DNA of 64,000 nucleotides from Lachnospiraceae bacterium AM48-27BH (GTDB taxonomy: Bacteria; Bacillota; Clostridia; Lachnospirales; Lachnospiraceae): NCBI GenBank assembly GCA_003478355.1, contig QUFC01000018.1, forward strand, positions 1-64,000, written 5' to 3'. Shown in pieces: positions 35,369 through 44,372 of this stretch. Made by a program: the position numbers and the translations under genes. Numbering within the stretch: the stretch's first letter is position 1; each line of letters begins with the position of its first letter. A model generated the notes under the pieces. It was given only the letters and a program-made list of their open reading frames with translations, was not told where the DNA came from and made no database searches.

Positions 35369-36748
35369 ATGAACGAAGAGAAAAAATTAAACCTGCCTCA
35401 GTCCCTGATCCTGCTTCTGCTGATCATCATTTCCGTTGCGGTCTGCATTCGTTTAAAGACCGGCGGCCCCATGATCGGCTTGTTTGCAAGCTGGATCTTT
35501 ATTTACCTGTTCTGCAAAGCAGTCCGTATTCCTTATGACCATGTAGTTTCCGGTGCCTATGAGTCCATCCGCATGGTAGTGCCTACCTTGTGCCTGTTGA
35601 TGGCCATCGGCGTTATGATCGGTACCTGGCTGCAGAGCGGTACCATCGCCACCATCATCGTGTGGGGTCTTCAGATGATCAACCCGGCATGGCTTCTGCC
35701 GCTGACTCTGATCTTCTGTTCCGTATTAAGCCTGGTGACCGGAACCTCTTACGGTTCTGTCGGCAGCGCCGGCGTTGCCATGATGGCCATCGGTAATGCC
35801 ATGGGGATCAATCCCGGTATGGTAGCAGGCGCCGTGATCTGTGGTGCGATGTTCGGTGACAAATTAAGCCCCTTATCTGATACCACCAATTTAGCTCCAG
35901 CCGTTGCCGGAGCTAAATTAGGAGACCATGTCCGTTCCATGTTATGGACTACTCTCCCTACCTATGTGATCACTTTAGTATTATTCACGATCCTGGGTAT
36001 CCAGCAGACCAGCGGCAGCTATACCGAAGCCAATATGTCTGCCTACATCGGTGCTTTAAACAGGGAGTTCCAGTTAGGTCTAGTCACTATGATCCCGGCA
36101 GTTTTAATCATTATCCTGTTATTATGCAAGGTAAATGCCATCTCTGCCTTAGGCTTATCCAGCTTTGCTGCAGGCGCCATTTCTTTCTTTGTACAGCATG
36201 ATTCTTTACAGAGCATCATCCGCACCGCTTATAACGGCTACTCCACGGAGATTGAGGAGGCCATCTTAAAGACCATCTTAAACCGCGGCGGCATGGGAAG
36301 CATGCTCCAGTATGTAGCGATCATTACATTTGCTGTTGGTATGGGCGGCATGTTAGAGAAATTAGGCGTTCTGGACCACATTTTAAATGCGATCTTAAAG
36401 CTGGTAAAGAACGATGGAACCATGATCTTAGCTACCCTGATCACCGGATATGTGACCAGCCTGATCAGCTGTTCCCAGCCCATGGCACATGTGCTGACCG
36501 GTCGGTTAATGGCTCCGGTATTTAAAAAACGTCATGTAGCTCCTGAGATCCTCTCCCGGTGTCTGGAGGACTCCGGCACACTGGCAGGTCCAATGATCCC
36601 ATGGCATGGCTACTGTGTCTACATGTCCGGAACCCTGGGCGTGGCATGGGGCGCATTTTTCCCATTCCTGTTCTTATTATATTTAACTCCTGTGTTCAGC
36701 CTGATTTATGGCTTTACGGGAATCTCTATCAAACATACAGAAGGCTAG
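35369..36748 (+). CDS. nhaC: NhaC-family Na+/H+ antiporter
   Basis: 459 residues from the ATG at 35369 (GGGAGAATTTGAG before it); a longer frame begins 12 codons earlier without a ribosome site. About eleven hydrophobic segments. NhaC signatures are SLVTGTSYGSVGSAGVAM, the GDKLSPLSDTTNLAPA motif near residue 180, and the C-terminal LEDSGTLAGPMIPWHGYCVYMSG. It should exchange sodium (or malate-coupled ions in some relatives) for protons at the cytoplasmic membrane. The MBL hydrolase gene follows 70 bases later on the same strand. Confidence 0.9.
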   Translation: MNEEKKLNLPQSLILLLLIIISVAVCIRLKTGGPMIGLFASWIFIYLFCKAVRIPYDHVVSGAYESIRMVVPTLCLLMAIGVMIGTWLQSGTIATIIVWGLQMINPAWLLPLTLIFCSVLSLVTGTSYGSVGSAGVAMMAIGNAMGINPGMVAGAVICGAMFGDKLSPLSDTTNLAPAVAGAKLGDHVRSMLWTTLPTYVITLVLFTILGIQQTSGSYTEANMSAYIGALNREFQLGLVTMIPAVLIIILLLCKVNAISALGLSSFAAGAISFFVQHDSLQSIIRTAYNGYSTEIEEAILKTILNRGGMGSMLQYVAIITFAVGMGGMLEKLGVLDHILNAILKLVKNDGTMILATLITGYVTSLISCSQPMAHVLTGRLMAPVFKKRHVAPEILSRCLEDSGTLAGPMIPWHGYCVYMSGTLGVAWGAFFPFLFLLYLTPVFSLIYGFTGISIKHTEG

Positions 36749-36765
36749 TGCAGCTGCAGCTTTCA

Positions 36766-36783
36766 GTAACTGAGAACAGTTAC
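36766..36783 (+). other. Small perfect hairpin before the MBL gene
   Basis: GTAACTG, AGAA loop, CAGTTAC, with no U-tract, located between nhaC and the MBL gene just upstream of its ribosome site. It could affect mRNA stability or translation. Confidence 0.4.
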
Positions 36784-36818
36784 AGACTAAGAATTTTACG
36801 GAAGGAACTTTCAATATT

Positions 36819-37697
36819 ATGAATACCAGATTAGTGTTACTTGGCACTGGCACCCCCAATGCCTGTCCTGACGCCAACGGCCCATCCTCTGCGGTGGTCG
36901 TTGGCGACCGTGCTTATTTAGTAGACTTTGGACCTGGTGTGGTACGCCAGGCTTCCAAAGCCTATTTTCGTGGGATCGACGCTCTGCGGCCGGATCTTCT
37001 GACCACTGCGTTCTGTACCCACTTACACACTGACCACACCGCCGGATACCCGGATCTGATCTTCACCCCATGGGTGCTGGAGCGTCCGGTTCCATTAAAG
37101 GTATTTGGCCCGAAGGGGCTGAATCACATGACCAGCCATATCTTGCAGGCTTATGAGACCGATATCGATTTTCGGATCCACGGCTTTGAGAAGGCCAATG
37201 AATCCGGCTACAAAGTTGATGTGACAGAAATTGAAAAACCCGGTATCATCTACGAGGACGACCGGGTAAGTGTCGAAGCATTTCCGGTCAGCCATGGAAC
37301 GCTGACCTGCTACGGTTATAAATTTGTCACCGACGACCGGACCATCGTGATCACCGGTGATACTGCCCCACTGGATCTGGTGGCTGAAAAAGCCACTGGC
37401 TGCGATATTCTTCTCCATGAAGTGGAATACGCTGCCGGAATCGCCTGCCGGGAACCAAAATGGCAGAAATACCACCAGGAAGTGCATACCTTAAGCACTG
37501 ATCTGGCCTGGGTAGCAAAAAAAGCACAGCCAAAGCTGTTAGTCACCTACCATCGGATCTACCACATGAACATCCAGGACAACCGCATCAATCTTCCTGC
37601 GGAAATGGCAAAAAGAGACGAGGCCATCCTGGACGAGATCCGCGCCGCCGGATACGACGGCTGGGTGGTCAATGGACAGGATCTGGATGTGTTTTAA
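36819..37697 (+). CDS. MBL-fold metallo-hydrolase (RNase Z / arylsulfatase-like)
   Basis: 292 residues. The metallo-beta-lactamase zinc motif is THLHTDHTAGYPD (about 66-78). Further ligands are visible in FPVSHGTLTC, ITGDTAPL and TYHRIYH. The N-terminal LLGTGTPNACPDANGPSSAVVVGDRAYLVDFGPG matches the subgroup of ElaC-like and arylsulfatase-like hydrolases. It lacks the exosite arm expected of a true tRNA 3' endonuclease, so substrate is unknown. It ends with a four-base overlap against the convergent CobW-like gene. Confidence 0.82.
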   Translation: MNTRLVLLGTGTPNACPDANGPSSAVVVGDRAYLVDFGPGVVRQASKAYFRGIDALRPDLLTTAFCTHLHTDHTAGYPDLIFTPWVLERPVPLKVFGPKGLNHMTSHILQAYETDIDFRIHGFEKANESGYKVDVTEIEKPGIIYEDDRVSVEAFPVSHGTLTCYGYKFVTDDRTIVITGDTAPLDLVAEKATGCDILLHEVEYAAGIACREPKWQKYHQEVHTLSTDLAWVAKKAQPKLLVTYHRIYHMNIQDNRINLPAEMAKRDEAILDEIRAAGYDGWVVNGQDLDVF

Positions 37698-38626
37698 AGA
37701 AACATCCGTTCAATCTTTTCTTTCAAAAGCCCCTCACCGATCACGATCAGCACCGACTGCCCACATGGGATCGGGCTGACCGTGAAGCTGCGGTGGGTGG
37801 CATTTAGTTCAATCCAGGAACCATCTTCCTCTAAGAATCCCTTGATCCGGAAAATATGACCATAAGAATCATCGGCTAACAGTTCTTTTGCCGCAGCCTC
37901 TAATTTCTCCCTTGTGATCGGAAGTTCCAGGAAATATAAGGACTGGAACACATCCTTTTCTTCAAAATTCATCTTCTCATAGCTTTCTGTCCGATAGCCA
38001 CAGGAAGCGATCTTCTGAAAGTCTTCTTCTGTCAGATCATCCCAGCTCTTACAGATCACATCACCCTCTCCCAGTCTTCTGGCGCAGTGAGCGGCCTCTA
38101 ACGCCCGGTTTACATGTTCTATGGCAGCTTTTGCAGTCTCTTCTGACACTTCCTGCGTGTGGCTTAAAAGGACACATCCAGCCTCTGCCACCTCGGAAGC
38201 CAGCAGAAATTCCGCTTCCTTTGATAACTGCTCTTCCAGTCCGGCATCCACGATGGCGATCACATTGCCCGCCTCGTACCACTGATCCAGCGGTTCATCA
38301 TATAAAGTATCAAAAAATTCATCCACATCATAGATGCCGGACGGCTCGATCAGCACCCGCTTATAGCCCTGCATGGACAGGGAGATCAGTTTCGTGCGGA
38401 AACGGCGCTGATGGCAGTCCTTATCACAGCCACCGGCGATCATTTCTACCCCGCAGTAATCTCCCTCTAAGTCCTGCAGTAACATCCGGTCTACATTGAC
38501 CGCGCCAAAATCATTTTCCAATATGGCGATCTTTACGCCCTGGTTAATCCAGTAACGGGCGTATTTTCTTAAAAATGTGGTCTTACCGGAACCTAAAAAT
38601 CCAGTGATCAGATCTACCTGTATCAT
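37694..38626 (-). CDS. CobW-like (G3E) P-loop GTPase with an altered metal motif
   Basis: 310 residues. Walker A GFLGSGKTTFL is at about 9-19 and IEPSGIYDVDEF serves as the switch region. G3E GTPases insert or deliver metals such as zinc or cobalt. The usual GCxCC metal-binding motif is replaced by MIAGGCDKDCHQRRF (about 63-77), which still has two cysteines and a histidine. The C-terminal CobW_C-like domain (residues 220-310) is present. It follows the C69 dipeptidase by 12 bases in a leftward pair. Metal and partner are unknown. Confidence 0.82.
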   Translation of the reverse strand: MIQVDLITGFLGSGKTTFLRKYARYWINQGVKIAILENDFGAVNVDRMLLQDLEGDYCGVEMIAGGCDKDCHQRRFRTKLISLSMQGYKRVLIEPSGIYDVDEFFDTLYDEPLDQWYEAGNVIAIVDAGLEEQLSKEAEFLLASEVAEAGCVLLSHTQEVSEETAKAAIEHVNRALEAAHCARRLGEGDVICKSWDDLTEEDFQKIASCGYRTESYEKMNFEEKDVFQSLYFLELPITREKLEAAAKELLADDSYGHIFRIKGFLEEDGSWIELNATHRSFTVSPIPCGQSVLIVIGEGLLKEKIERMFL

Positions 38627-38638
38627 ATACTCCCTTCC

Positions 38639-40122
38639 TTACGCATCTGATCTGGAAAATGCGTTCTTCATCTGACAGCTCAGTTCAAACAGCACCTTAT
38701 CCATAACAGAGGCAGTCTCTTCTTTTACCATATCTGCCACTGCCTGATTGGCTTTTTCCCGGATCTTCTGGCGTTCTGCCTGATCTGTAATATCCTTTAA
38801 TGCCTTGTCATACTGATGGATCAGGGCATGGCTCTTGGATGCCACGGCAAGCTGGTAGCGCTCGATATGGAACAGGGACTTGCTGTAAGAAGCGTCTGCC
38901 ATGGCTGCCACCAGACGGCTGGACCAGTAGAAATTGTCGGTGGAAACGTCTTTTCCCGTGTTGGATAAATACTCCGGTATGGTGGAAACTCCAGGATAGA
39001 ACGGAACCATCACATTAAAGGCATTGGATGCAAATGCAATCCACTGGATCACGGATACGTCCTCCGGCTGATCCGGACGCATCTGGATCAGGGACAGGAA
39101 ATCATTGCGGTTGATGCCGATAGAACGGTAACGGCCTCTCTGTAACCCATCACCGCTGCCACCATAAGGATCGTAAATGGTTCCCTGATAGTGAGAAGAC
39201 AGGACATATTTGACATCTTCCACAGTTATCTTTTTCTCCGGCTCCATACACCATGGGATATCATCAGATTCTGGCGTATAGTCGGCATCCGGACCGTCCC
39301 ATTTCTTTGTATTCGGATTTAAGTAACGTTCCATGAACCAGGCTCTTGGAGTATTGTAGACATGATCAGAGTCATCATGGCTTCCGAAAGCTTCTCTTGG
39401 GTTCAGTTCTCCGTTTAAGGAAAGGTCCAGGTGGTTATCCCGGATAAATTCGCCCATGTCAGCGGAACACATATGATTCTTCTGTGCGCCCAGTGCGTCA
39501 TCCAGATCAAAATGGTCAATTCCCAGCTGGTTCGGCATCACCACATACACATCATCCGGAACACGTTTTGCGATCCAGTGATGACCGCCGATGGTCTCCA
39601 GCCACCAGATCTCATCACGGTCCTGAAAAGCAATTCCGTTCATCTCATAAGTTCCGTAAGTCTCTAACAGGCTTCCCAGACGTTTCACGCCCTCTCTGGC
39701 ACTGGTAATGTATGGAAGCACAATGTATACAATATCCTCTTCACCGATACCGCCCGCCTTTTCCGCTTTTCCGTCCTTCGCCGGTTCATAAACCACCAGG
39801 GATCTGCTCCCAGGACACGGGGATTGGAGGTGATCGTCTCCGTCGCTGTCATGCCTACATTCTTCTCATTGACACCACTGGCTGCCCAGATGCCTTCTCC
39901 GTCTAATGCATTCGGCACTGCAGTGATCTTCTGCGGATGCTCCGGCAGAGGAATCTCCACATGGGAGATCACAGACCGGTATACCTTCGGCTGCTCCTCC
40001 GGATGAACCACGACGTATTTCTTCGCTGTGAAATGTCCCGAACCAGAATCGTCGTTGCGGGCGATCATGGTTGAGCCGTCATAAGATGCGTTTTTTCCTA
40101 CTAAAATGGTCGTACAAGCCAT
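38639..40122 (-). CDS. C69-family dipeptidase, frameshifted by one missing base
   Basis: Ntn-type dipeptidase whose catalytic nucleophile is the cysteine of [27 protein letters not shown], exposed after Met (or propeptide) removal. The start at 40122 follows CAGGAGGATG; a longer frame upstream has no ribosome site. The frame breaks after VLGADP. The remainder continues as [30 protein letters not shown] fourth C in the run at 39799-39801 (coding strand) restores [11 protein letters not shown] and a 494-aa protein of normal length. Linked to the CobW-like gene downstream. Confidence 0.88.
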
Positions 40123-40257
40123 ACCATACATCCTCCTGTGTTGATCTAATGTACTCCCGGAATCTTTCTTCGCCTGATTTTGCGAGAAGATTTTGGGGTC
40201 GTTGAGCCCAAATAGCTCTATGGGTATTATCCGACTTTTTGGATGGATTTGCAACCA

Positions 40258-40388
40258 TTACTGTACACGGGTAGGCATTTTCTGAACTGAAAATGCCGTA
40301 TGATACAGTGGTGGTAGCAGATTTTGCCGATTTAGAATGCGAAGCATCGGCAAAATCCGTTGCTGTTTGCGCAACGCGTGAACAGTAA
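40258..40388. repeat. Dispersed hairpin repeat, copy A
   Basis: TTACTGTACACG (40258-40269) and CGTGAACAGTAA (40377-40388) are imperfect terminal inverted repeats. Inside are GGCATTTTC/GAAAATGCC (40275-40298) and the perfect stem GATTTTGCCGAT (40320-40331) / ATCGGCAAAATC (40346-40357) with a 14-base loop. Reversed, the stem region and flanks closely match copy B at 59.9 kb. A frame through it encodes TDFADASHSKSAKSATTTV, which I take as incidental. MITE- or REP-like. Confidence 0.75.
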
Positions 40389-40429
40389 CTTGCAACCGAT
40401 TTTAATGCCATATGGATTTTTCATCCTAT

Positions 40430-40459
40430 TGACATTCTCGATAAGATGATGCTATACTG
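40430..40459 (+). promoter_or_regulatory. Promoter of the MATE gene leader
   Basis: TTGACA (40430-40435), 18-base spacer, TATACT (40454-40459). Transcription would start near 40466. Confidence 0.65.
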
Positions 40460-40508
40460 ATGTTCTAAAACTGATATGTGGATTTTTCGAGATTTCTGTC
40501 TACTTTTC

Positions 40509-40543
40509 GCCACATGACCTTTTTGGAGGTCATGTGGCTTTTT
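40509..40543 (+). terminator. Intrinsic terminator inside the MATE leader
   Basis: GCCACATGACC (40509-40519) pairs perfectly with GGTCATGTGGC (40528-40538), followed by TTTTTG. It lies about 45 bases after the predicted start and 150 before the coding region, so it is either an attenuator or the end of a small RNA of about 78 bases. Confidence 0.7.
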
Positions 40544-40573
40544 GTGTCATAGGAAACTTCGTCCTATGACACA
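40543..40573 (+). other. Second perfect hairpin in the MATE leader
   Basis: TGTGTCATAGGA and TCCTATGACACA (12 base pairs) around AACTTCG, directly behind the terminator and followed by AAAAACGC. It might be a second, weaker terminator or part of a dispersed element. Confidence 0.55.
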
Positions 40574-40696
40574 AAAACGCTCCGCGGGATGCGCACTCGC
40601 GCAAAAAAGAAACATGCATATTTTCAAATGAACTGGAATTTTGATCAATCTAAGGAACAGTTTGAGATCAATTTAATTTTCAGAAAGGACTTTTTA

Positions 40697-42026
40697 ATGG
40701 ATCAGACTTATATGAAAAAACAACCAGTCCTCGGACTGGTTGTGAAAATGTCACTTCCCATGGTGATTTCCATGTTGGTGAACTCTCTTTATAACATTGT
40801 AGACAGCTTATTTGTGGCGAAGATCAGTGAGAATGCCATGACGGCCCTTTCCCTGGTCTTTCCTCTCCAGAACCTGATCGGTGCGATCATGATCGGTTTT
40901 GGAGTCGGGATCAATGCCGTGATCTCCTTCTATCTTGGGGCACAGGATCACAAAATGGCTGATCGCTCCGCCAGCCAGGGACTGCTGCTGGCAACACTGC
41001 ACGGAATCCTTCTTTCCATTGTATGCATTGCCATCATGCCTTCATTCCTTCAAAAATTTACCAATGATCCGGATATTATTTCCATCGGTATCCGTTACTC
41101 CGGCATTGCATTCTGTTTTGCCGTCATGCAGGCATGGGGTCTGGTATTTGAAAAGGTATACCAGGCGATTGGCCGCATGACCCTGACCATGGCCTGTCTT
41201 TTAAGCGGCTGTGTCCTAAATATCATCCTGGACCCGGTACTGATCTTCGGCATCGGACCATTTCCGGCTATGGGGATCGCAGGCGCTGCGATCGCAACCG
41301 GCCTGGGGCAGACCTTAAGTACAGTTATGTATCTGACCGTCTACCTGACGCAGCCATCTTCGATCCGATTTTCCTTAAAGGATATGAAACCTGACAGCTT
41401 TTTGATCAAAAACTATATTCCATCGGTATTCCGGCCAGCTTAAACATGGCTCTGCCGTCCATGCTGATCTCCGTGTTAAATATCCTGCTGTCTGCGTATT
41501 CACAGACCTATGTTTTTGTTCTTGGGGTTTACTACAAGCTGCAGACCTTCCTGTATCTGCCGGCGAATGGTATCATTCAGGGAATGCGTCCTCTGATCGG
41601 TTACAACTATGGCGCCGGAGAACACAAACGTGTCCTGAATATCTACACACTGGGCTTATGCTGGTCGCTGCCATCATGGCTTTCGGCACCGCGCTTTGCT
41701 GGACCATTCCTGGTACTCTTATGGGACTGTTCACGGTTCAGGACTCCACCATTCGTACCGGAATCCAGGCTTTGCATATCATCAGCATTGGATACCTGCT
41801 GTCCACCATTTCCGTTATTACCTGCGGAACCCTGGAAGCACTGGGCAAAGGACTTCCTTCCCTGATCGTTTCTTTATGCCGCTATGTGATCCTGATCCTG
41901 CCTCTTGCTTTCCTGCTCAGCCATTTACTCGGCGCAGCCGGTGTGTGGCACGCATTCTGGCTGACAGAGACCATCACAGCAATCATTTCACTCTTTCTTT
42001 ACCAAAACGGCATCAAAAAAGCTTAA
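40697..42026 (+). CDS. MATE-family multidrug/cation efflux transporter, two frameshifts
   Basis: Start at 40697 after CAGAAAGGAC; an in-frame ATG 36 codons earlier lies in the leader. The protein has MATE motifs (LPMVISMLVNSLYNIVDSLFV; PLQNLIGAIMIGFGVGINAVISFYLGA; NGIIQGMRPLIGYNYGAG) and about twelve membrane segments. The frame breaks at an A5 run (41408-41412) and again at 41658. One extra A at each point gives KKLYSIGIPASLNMALPS and YTLGLMLVAAIM and a 443-aa protein of normal length. It would use a sodium or proton gradient to export drugs or metabolites. Expression passes a terminator in the leader. Confidence 0.88.
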
Positions 42027-42106
42027 CAGAAGCTCTACGCCCACGGATCTGCCGCTGCAGGAATCCGGATCCCGGCGAGAAGCTGCTGCTCTGCATATGG
42101 ATCCTG

Positions 42107-42940
42107 TCAGAATTTTCCACCGCCACCACCATGGGTCGTTCCGGAAGAAGAGGTATGCGTTGAGCTTCCACCGCCACTGCTACTGCTGCTCTTTGTTTCT
42201 CGTTTTACCCGGTCGACATGGCTGTATAGGAAAAGATCCTGTTTCCCGGTCAGATTCATGCTGCCAGGCCGTACATAATTGGCTGCTGATCCCGCTTTGT
42301 GAACACTCTTTAGCTGTGCCTTCATGCCCTGGACAGTTGCAAATCCAAGAGCTACACCGATTGCAATACAGATAAGCGGAACTGTCGCAGACATCGGTTT
42401 TCTCGGAACATCGTCCTTGTCAAATGGATGGCCTGCCCTCGCCTGATCGATCAGATCATCACAGCACGCTGCGTAGATCCGGAATGCCTGTGCATAATCG
42501 CCATCTGCAAGAGAATCCAGCATCTGGCCTCCCACATACTGGATACCGGCATCTGTAAATGCAGTAATTCCGTAGCCGCAAGTCGAGATATGCCATTCCC
42601 GCTCCTCCATACTGACTACAAACATCAGACCGTCCCGGTCTGTGCCGTAACCGAAATTACAATAATCGTAGAGGTCATCCGCACAGGCCTCAATGCTGTT
42701 ATAGTTATCGAGATTCTCTACCGTTGCGATCGTCACATCCATCTTCTGGCGTTCACTGAGTTCATCCAGAAGTTCGGTGATCTCATCTTGTTCTTCATCA
42801 GAAAGAATAGATGCCGTATCTAAAAGCCGTTCATATTCACTGGAAAAGCCATCTGCCGCATAAACAGCCATACTGAAAGCGGAAGCTGCGAGAAGCCAGG
42901 CTGCTGCCATTCCGATCAGTTTCCTTCCTGCTCTTTTCAT
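42107..42940 (-). CDS. TPM-domain (YgcG/YdjH-like) secreted membrane protein
   Basis: 277 residues from the Met at 42940. The signal peptide KLIGMAAAWLLAASAFSMAVYA is followed by a TPM domain (about 30-155; DTASILSDEEQDEITELLDELSERQKMDVTIATVENL, GYGTDRDGLMFVVSMEEREWHISTCGYG). A membrane helix follows near 185-205, and a low-complexity S/G/H-rich tail ends THGGGGGKF, typical of the family. It follows the zinc-ribbon gene with its start 18 bases after that stop. By analogy with Bacillus YdjH it would recruit an SPFH protein to the membrane together with YdjG. Confidence 0.8.
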   Translation of the reverse strand: MKRAGRKLIGMAAAWLLAASAFSMAVYAADGFSSEYERLLDTASILSDEEQDEITELLDELSERQKMDVTIATVENLDNYNSIEACADDLYDYCNFGYGTDRDGLMFVVSMEEREWHISTCGYGITAFTDAGIQYVGGQMLDSLADGDYAQAFRIYAACCDDLIDQARAGHPFDKDDVPRKPMSATVPLICIAIGVALGFATVQGMKAQLKSVHKAGSAANYVRPGSMNLTGKQDLFLYSHVDRVKRETKSSSSSGGGSSTHTSSSGTTHGGGGGKF

Positions 42941-42957
42941 CTTCTCCACTCCCCCTT

Positions 42958-44052
42958 CTATATAATCCGCGCCAGCCATAGAAGCCAGCTGATACCGTAA
43001 GCTGCTGCGGCAAATGCTGCGGAAAGCCCTATCATCCAGGTTTTTGCAGCATCGTTATCCACTGGCAGATCGCCTACGAATTTCCCGTTCTGTCCATTCA
43101 TGGCAAAGCGGTACTGTTTTCCATTCCAGGTTGTATTTAAGATCCAGACCGGGTAAAGCGCATATTTCGCACTTCCGTCATGAAGTCTCACACTGCTCTG
43201 TTCTGTTGTCACCGATGTATAGCCGCTTACTGTTGATTTGAAATTATCCTCTGTTGATCGTTTTACACGCTCATTCGCACGTGCGATACTCTCTTCTGCG
43301 CTGACATCATATTTATCTGCCATATAGCCTGCAAGATATGCTGTCTGAAAGGGAACTGCATCCTTAAAATCGAAAGGTTCAATGGATTCCATCAGATCGT
43401 CCTCCATCTTCGTCGATCCGTCCACCGGAACCCGTGTAAAACCGATGCTTCCGCTGCGTCCCACCATGAAAAAACTTGTTTCCGTATAATTATAGTTTTT
43501 ATCACTCCAGCTTCTGACCTTTGTCGCGCGATAGCGGATATCCGCATCTGCCTCCGTATCAAACAGCCAGAATGGAACGTAAACACCCTTAACCTCATCA
43601 ATATGGTTCTGATCCTTAAAAACCTTCGGAAGAAGCCTTTTCCCTTCCAGATGACGCATCAGGCCGTCCTTTGCCGCCTTTTTGTCAAGCTTGAACGGAA
43701 TCACATAATCCGGCTTCAATGCTCCCGAAACCTGTCCGGTCACAACGATCGGATTTCCGCAATACGGACACGCAGATGCTGCCATATTCTCATCTGCGAC
43801 GATCTCTCCGCCACAGGACTGGCACTGGTAGGTACGAAGGCCATCGGTCTCACCTTCCCCCCATTCTTCTCCTGCACTCGTGTCCCATACCATTTCGTCC
43901 GACTGCTCCTGGTTCAGCGCCTCATCATATCCCCGAAGCGCCTCCATCTCAAATTCTGTATCACAGTACGGACATTTCATCTTCTGGATTGTGCTGTCAA
44001 AGTGGATCGCACCACCACAGCACGGACACTTATATTCCTGTATATTTCCCAT
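42958..44052 (-). CDS. Zinc-ribbon membrane protein (YdjG-like)
   Basis: 364 residues. There are two N-terminal zinc ribbons: CPCCGGAIHF...CPYCDTEF (about 9-33) and CQSCGGEIVADENMAASACPYCGNP (about 77-101). A conserved globular region (KPDYVIPFKLDKKAAKDGLMRHLEGKRLLPKVF...YVPFWLFD) follows, then a single C-terminal membrane helix (TWMIGLSAAFAAAAYGISWLLWLARII). This is the architecture of Bacillus YdjG, which anchors an SPFH protein complex with YdjH. The flanking SPFH and TPM genes fit that role. Such proteins are often mislabelled as primosomal or TFIIB zinc ribbons. Confidence 0.8.
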   Translation of the reverse strand: MGNIQEYKCPCCGGAIHFDSTIQKMKCPYCDTEFEMEALRGYDEALNQEQSDEMVWDTSAGEEWGEGETDGLRTYQCQSCGGEIVADENMAASACPYCGNPIVVTGQVSGALKPDYVIPFKLDKKAAKDGLMRHLEGKRLLPKVFKDQNHIDEVKGVYVPFWLFDTEADADIRYRATKVRSWSDKNYNYTETSFFMVGRSGSIGFTRVPVDGSTKMEDDLMESIEPFDFKDAVPFQTAYLAGYMADKYDVSAEESIARANERVKRSTEDNFKSTVSGYTSVTTEQSSVRLHDGSAKYALYPVWILNTTWNGKQYRFAMNGQNGKFVGDLPVDNDAAKTWMIGLSAAFAAAAYGISWLLWLARII

Positions 44053-44109
44053 ACCGCTGTTCTGCCTCCCTTTCTTTTCTCTGACCCTTTAAAGGGAAGC
44101 GCTGCCTTT

Positions 44110-44268
44110 CTACGGCAGCACTTCCTCCAGGTCAATGGTGAGAACCCCCTTTTTTCCTAATAATTGTGAAAACTCCGCTTCCTTCTTCTCACAGGCTTCA
44201 AGTCCGAGGGACACCACTCCGGCCAGAATCAGGATCAGCCCCAGCCAGCGGAGCTGTTTTTGCTTCAT
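44110..44268 (-). CDS. Small membrane peptide (52 aa) in the SPFH cluster
   Basis: An open frame of 52 residues starting MKQKQLRWLGLILILAGVVSLGLEAC and ending GVLTIDLEEVLP. It has one hydrophobic helix with a cysteine at its end, resembling a short lipoprotein-like or single-span peptide. AAAGGGG lies about 11 bases before the ATG, a modest ribosome site. The stop codon is buried in the hairpin GGAAGCGCTGCC/GGCAGCACTTCC (44095-44127). It sits between the SPFH and zinc-ribbon genes on the same strand, so it may be a subunit of that membrane complex. Not recognised. Confidence 0.55.
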   Translation of the reverse strand: MKQKQLRWLGLILILAGVVSLGLEACEKKEAEFSQLLGKKGVLTIDLEEVLP

Positions 44269-44372
44269 ATTCCAATCGCCCCTTTACCGCCTGTGTTTAT
44301 TGAAACCATGCTTCATCCGTTTCTCCTTTTCTCCAGATCACGCTCACATAGATTATTCCGGGAAATCAATAT

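Noticed and set aside
40079..40411. 110-aa frame on the - strand containing TDFADASHSKSAKS
   Set aside because: It runs through dispersed repeat A and the leader of the dipeptidase gene, has no family features and no good ribosome site. The same peptide appears at repeat B, which shows it is a by-product of the repeat.
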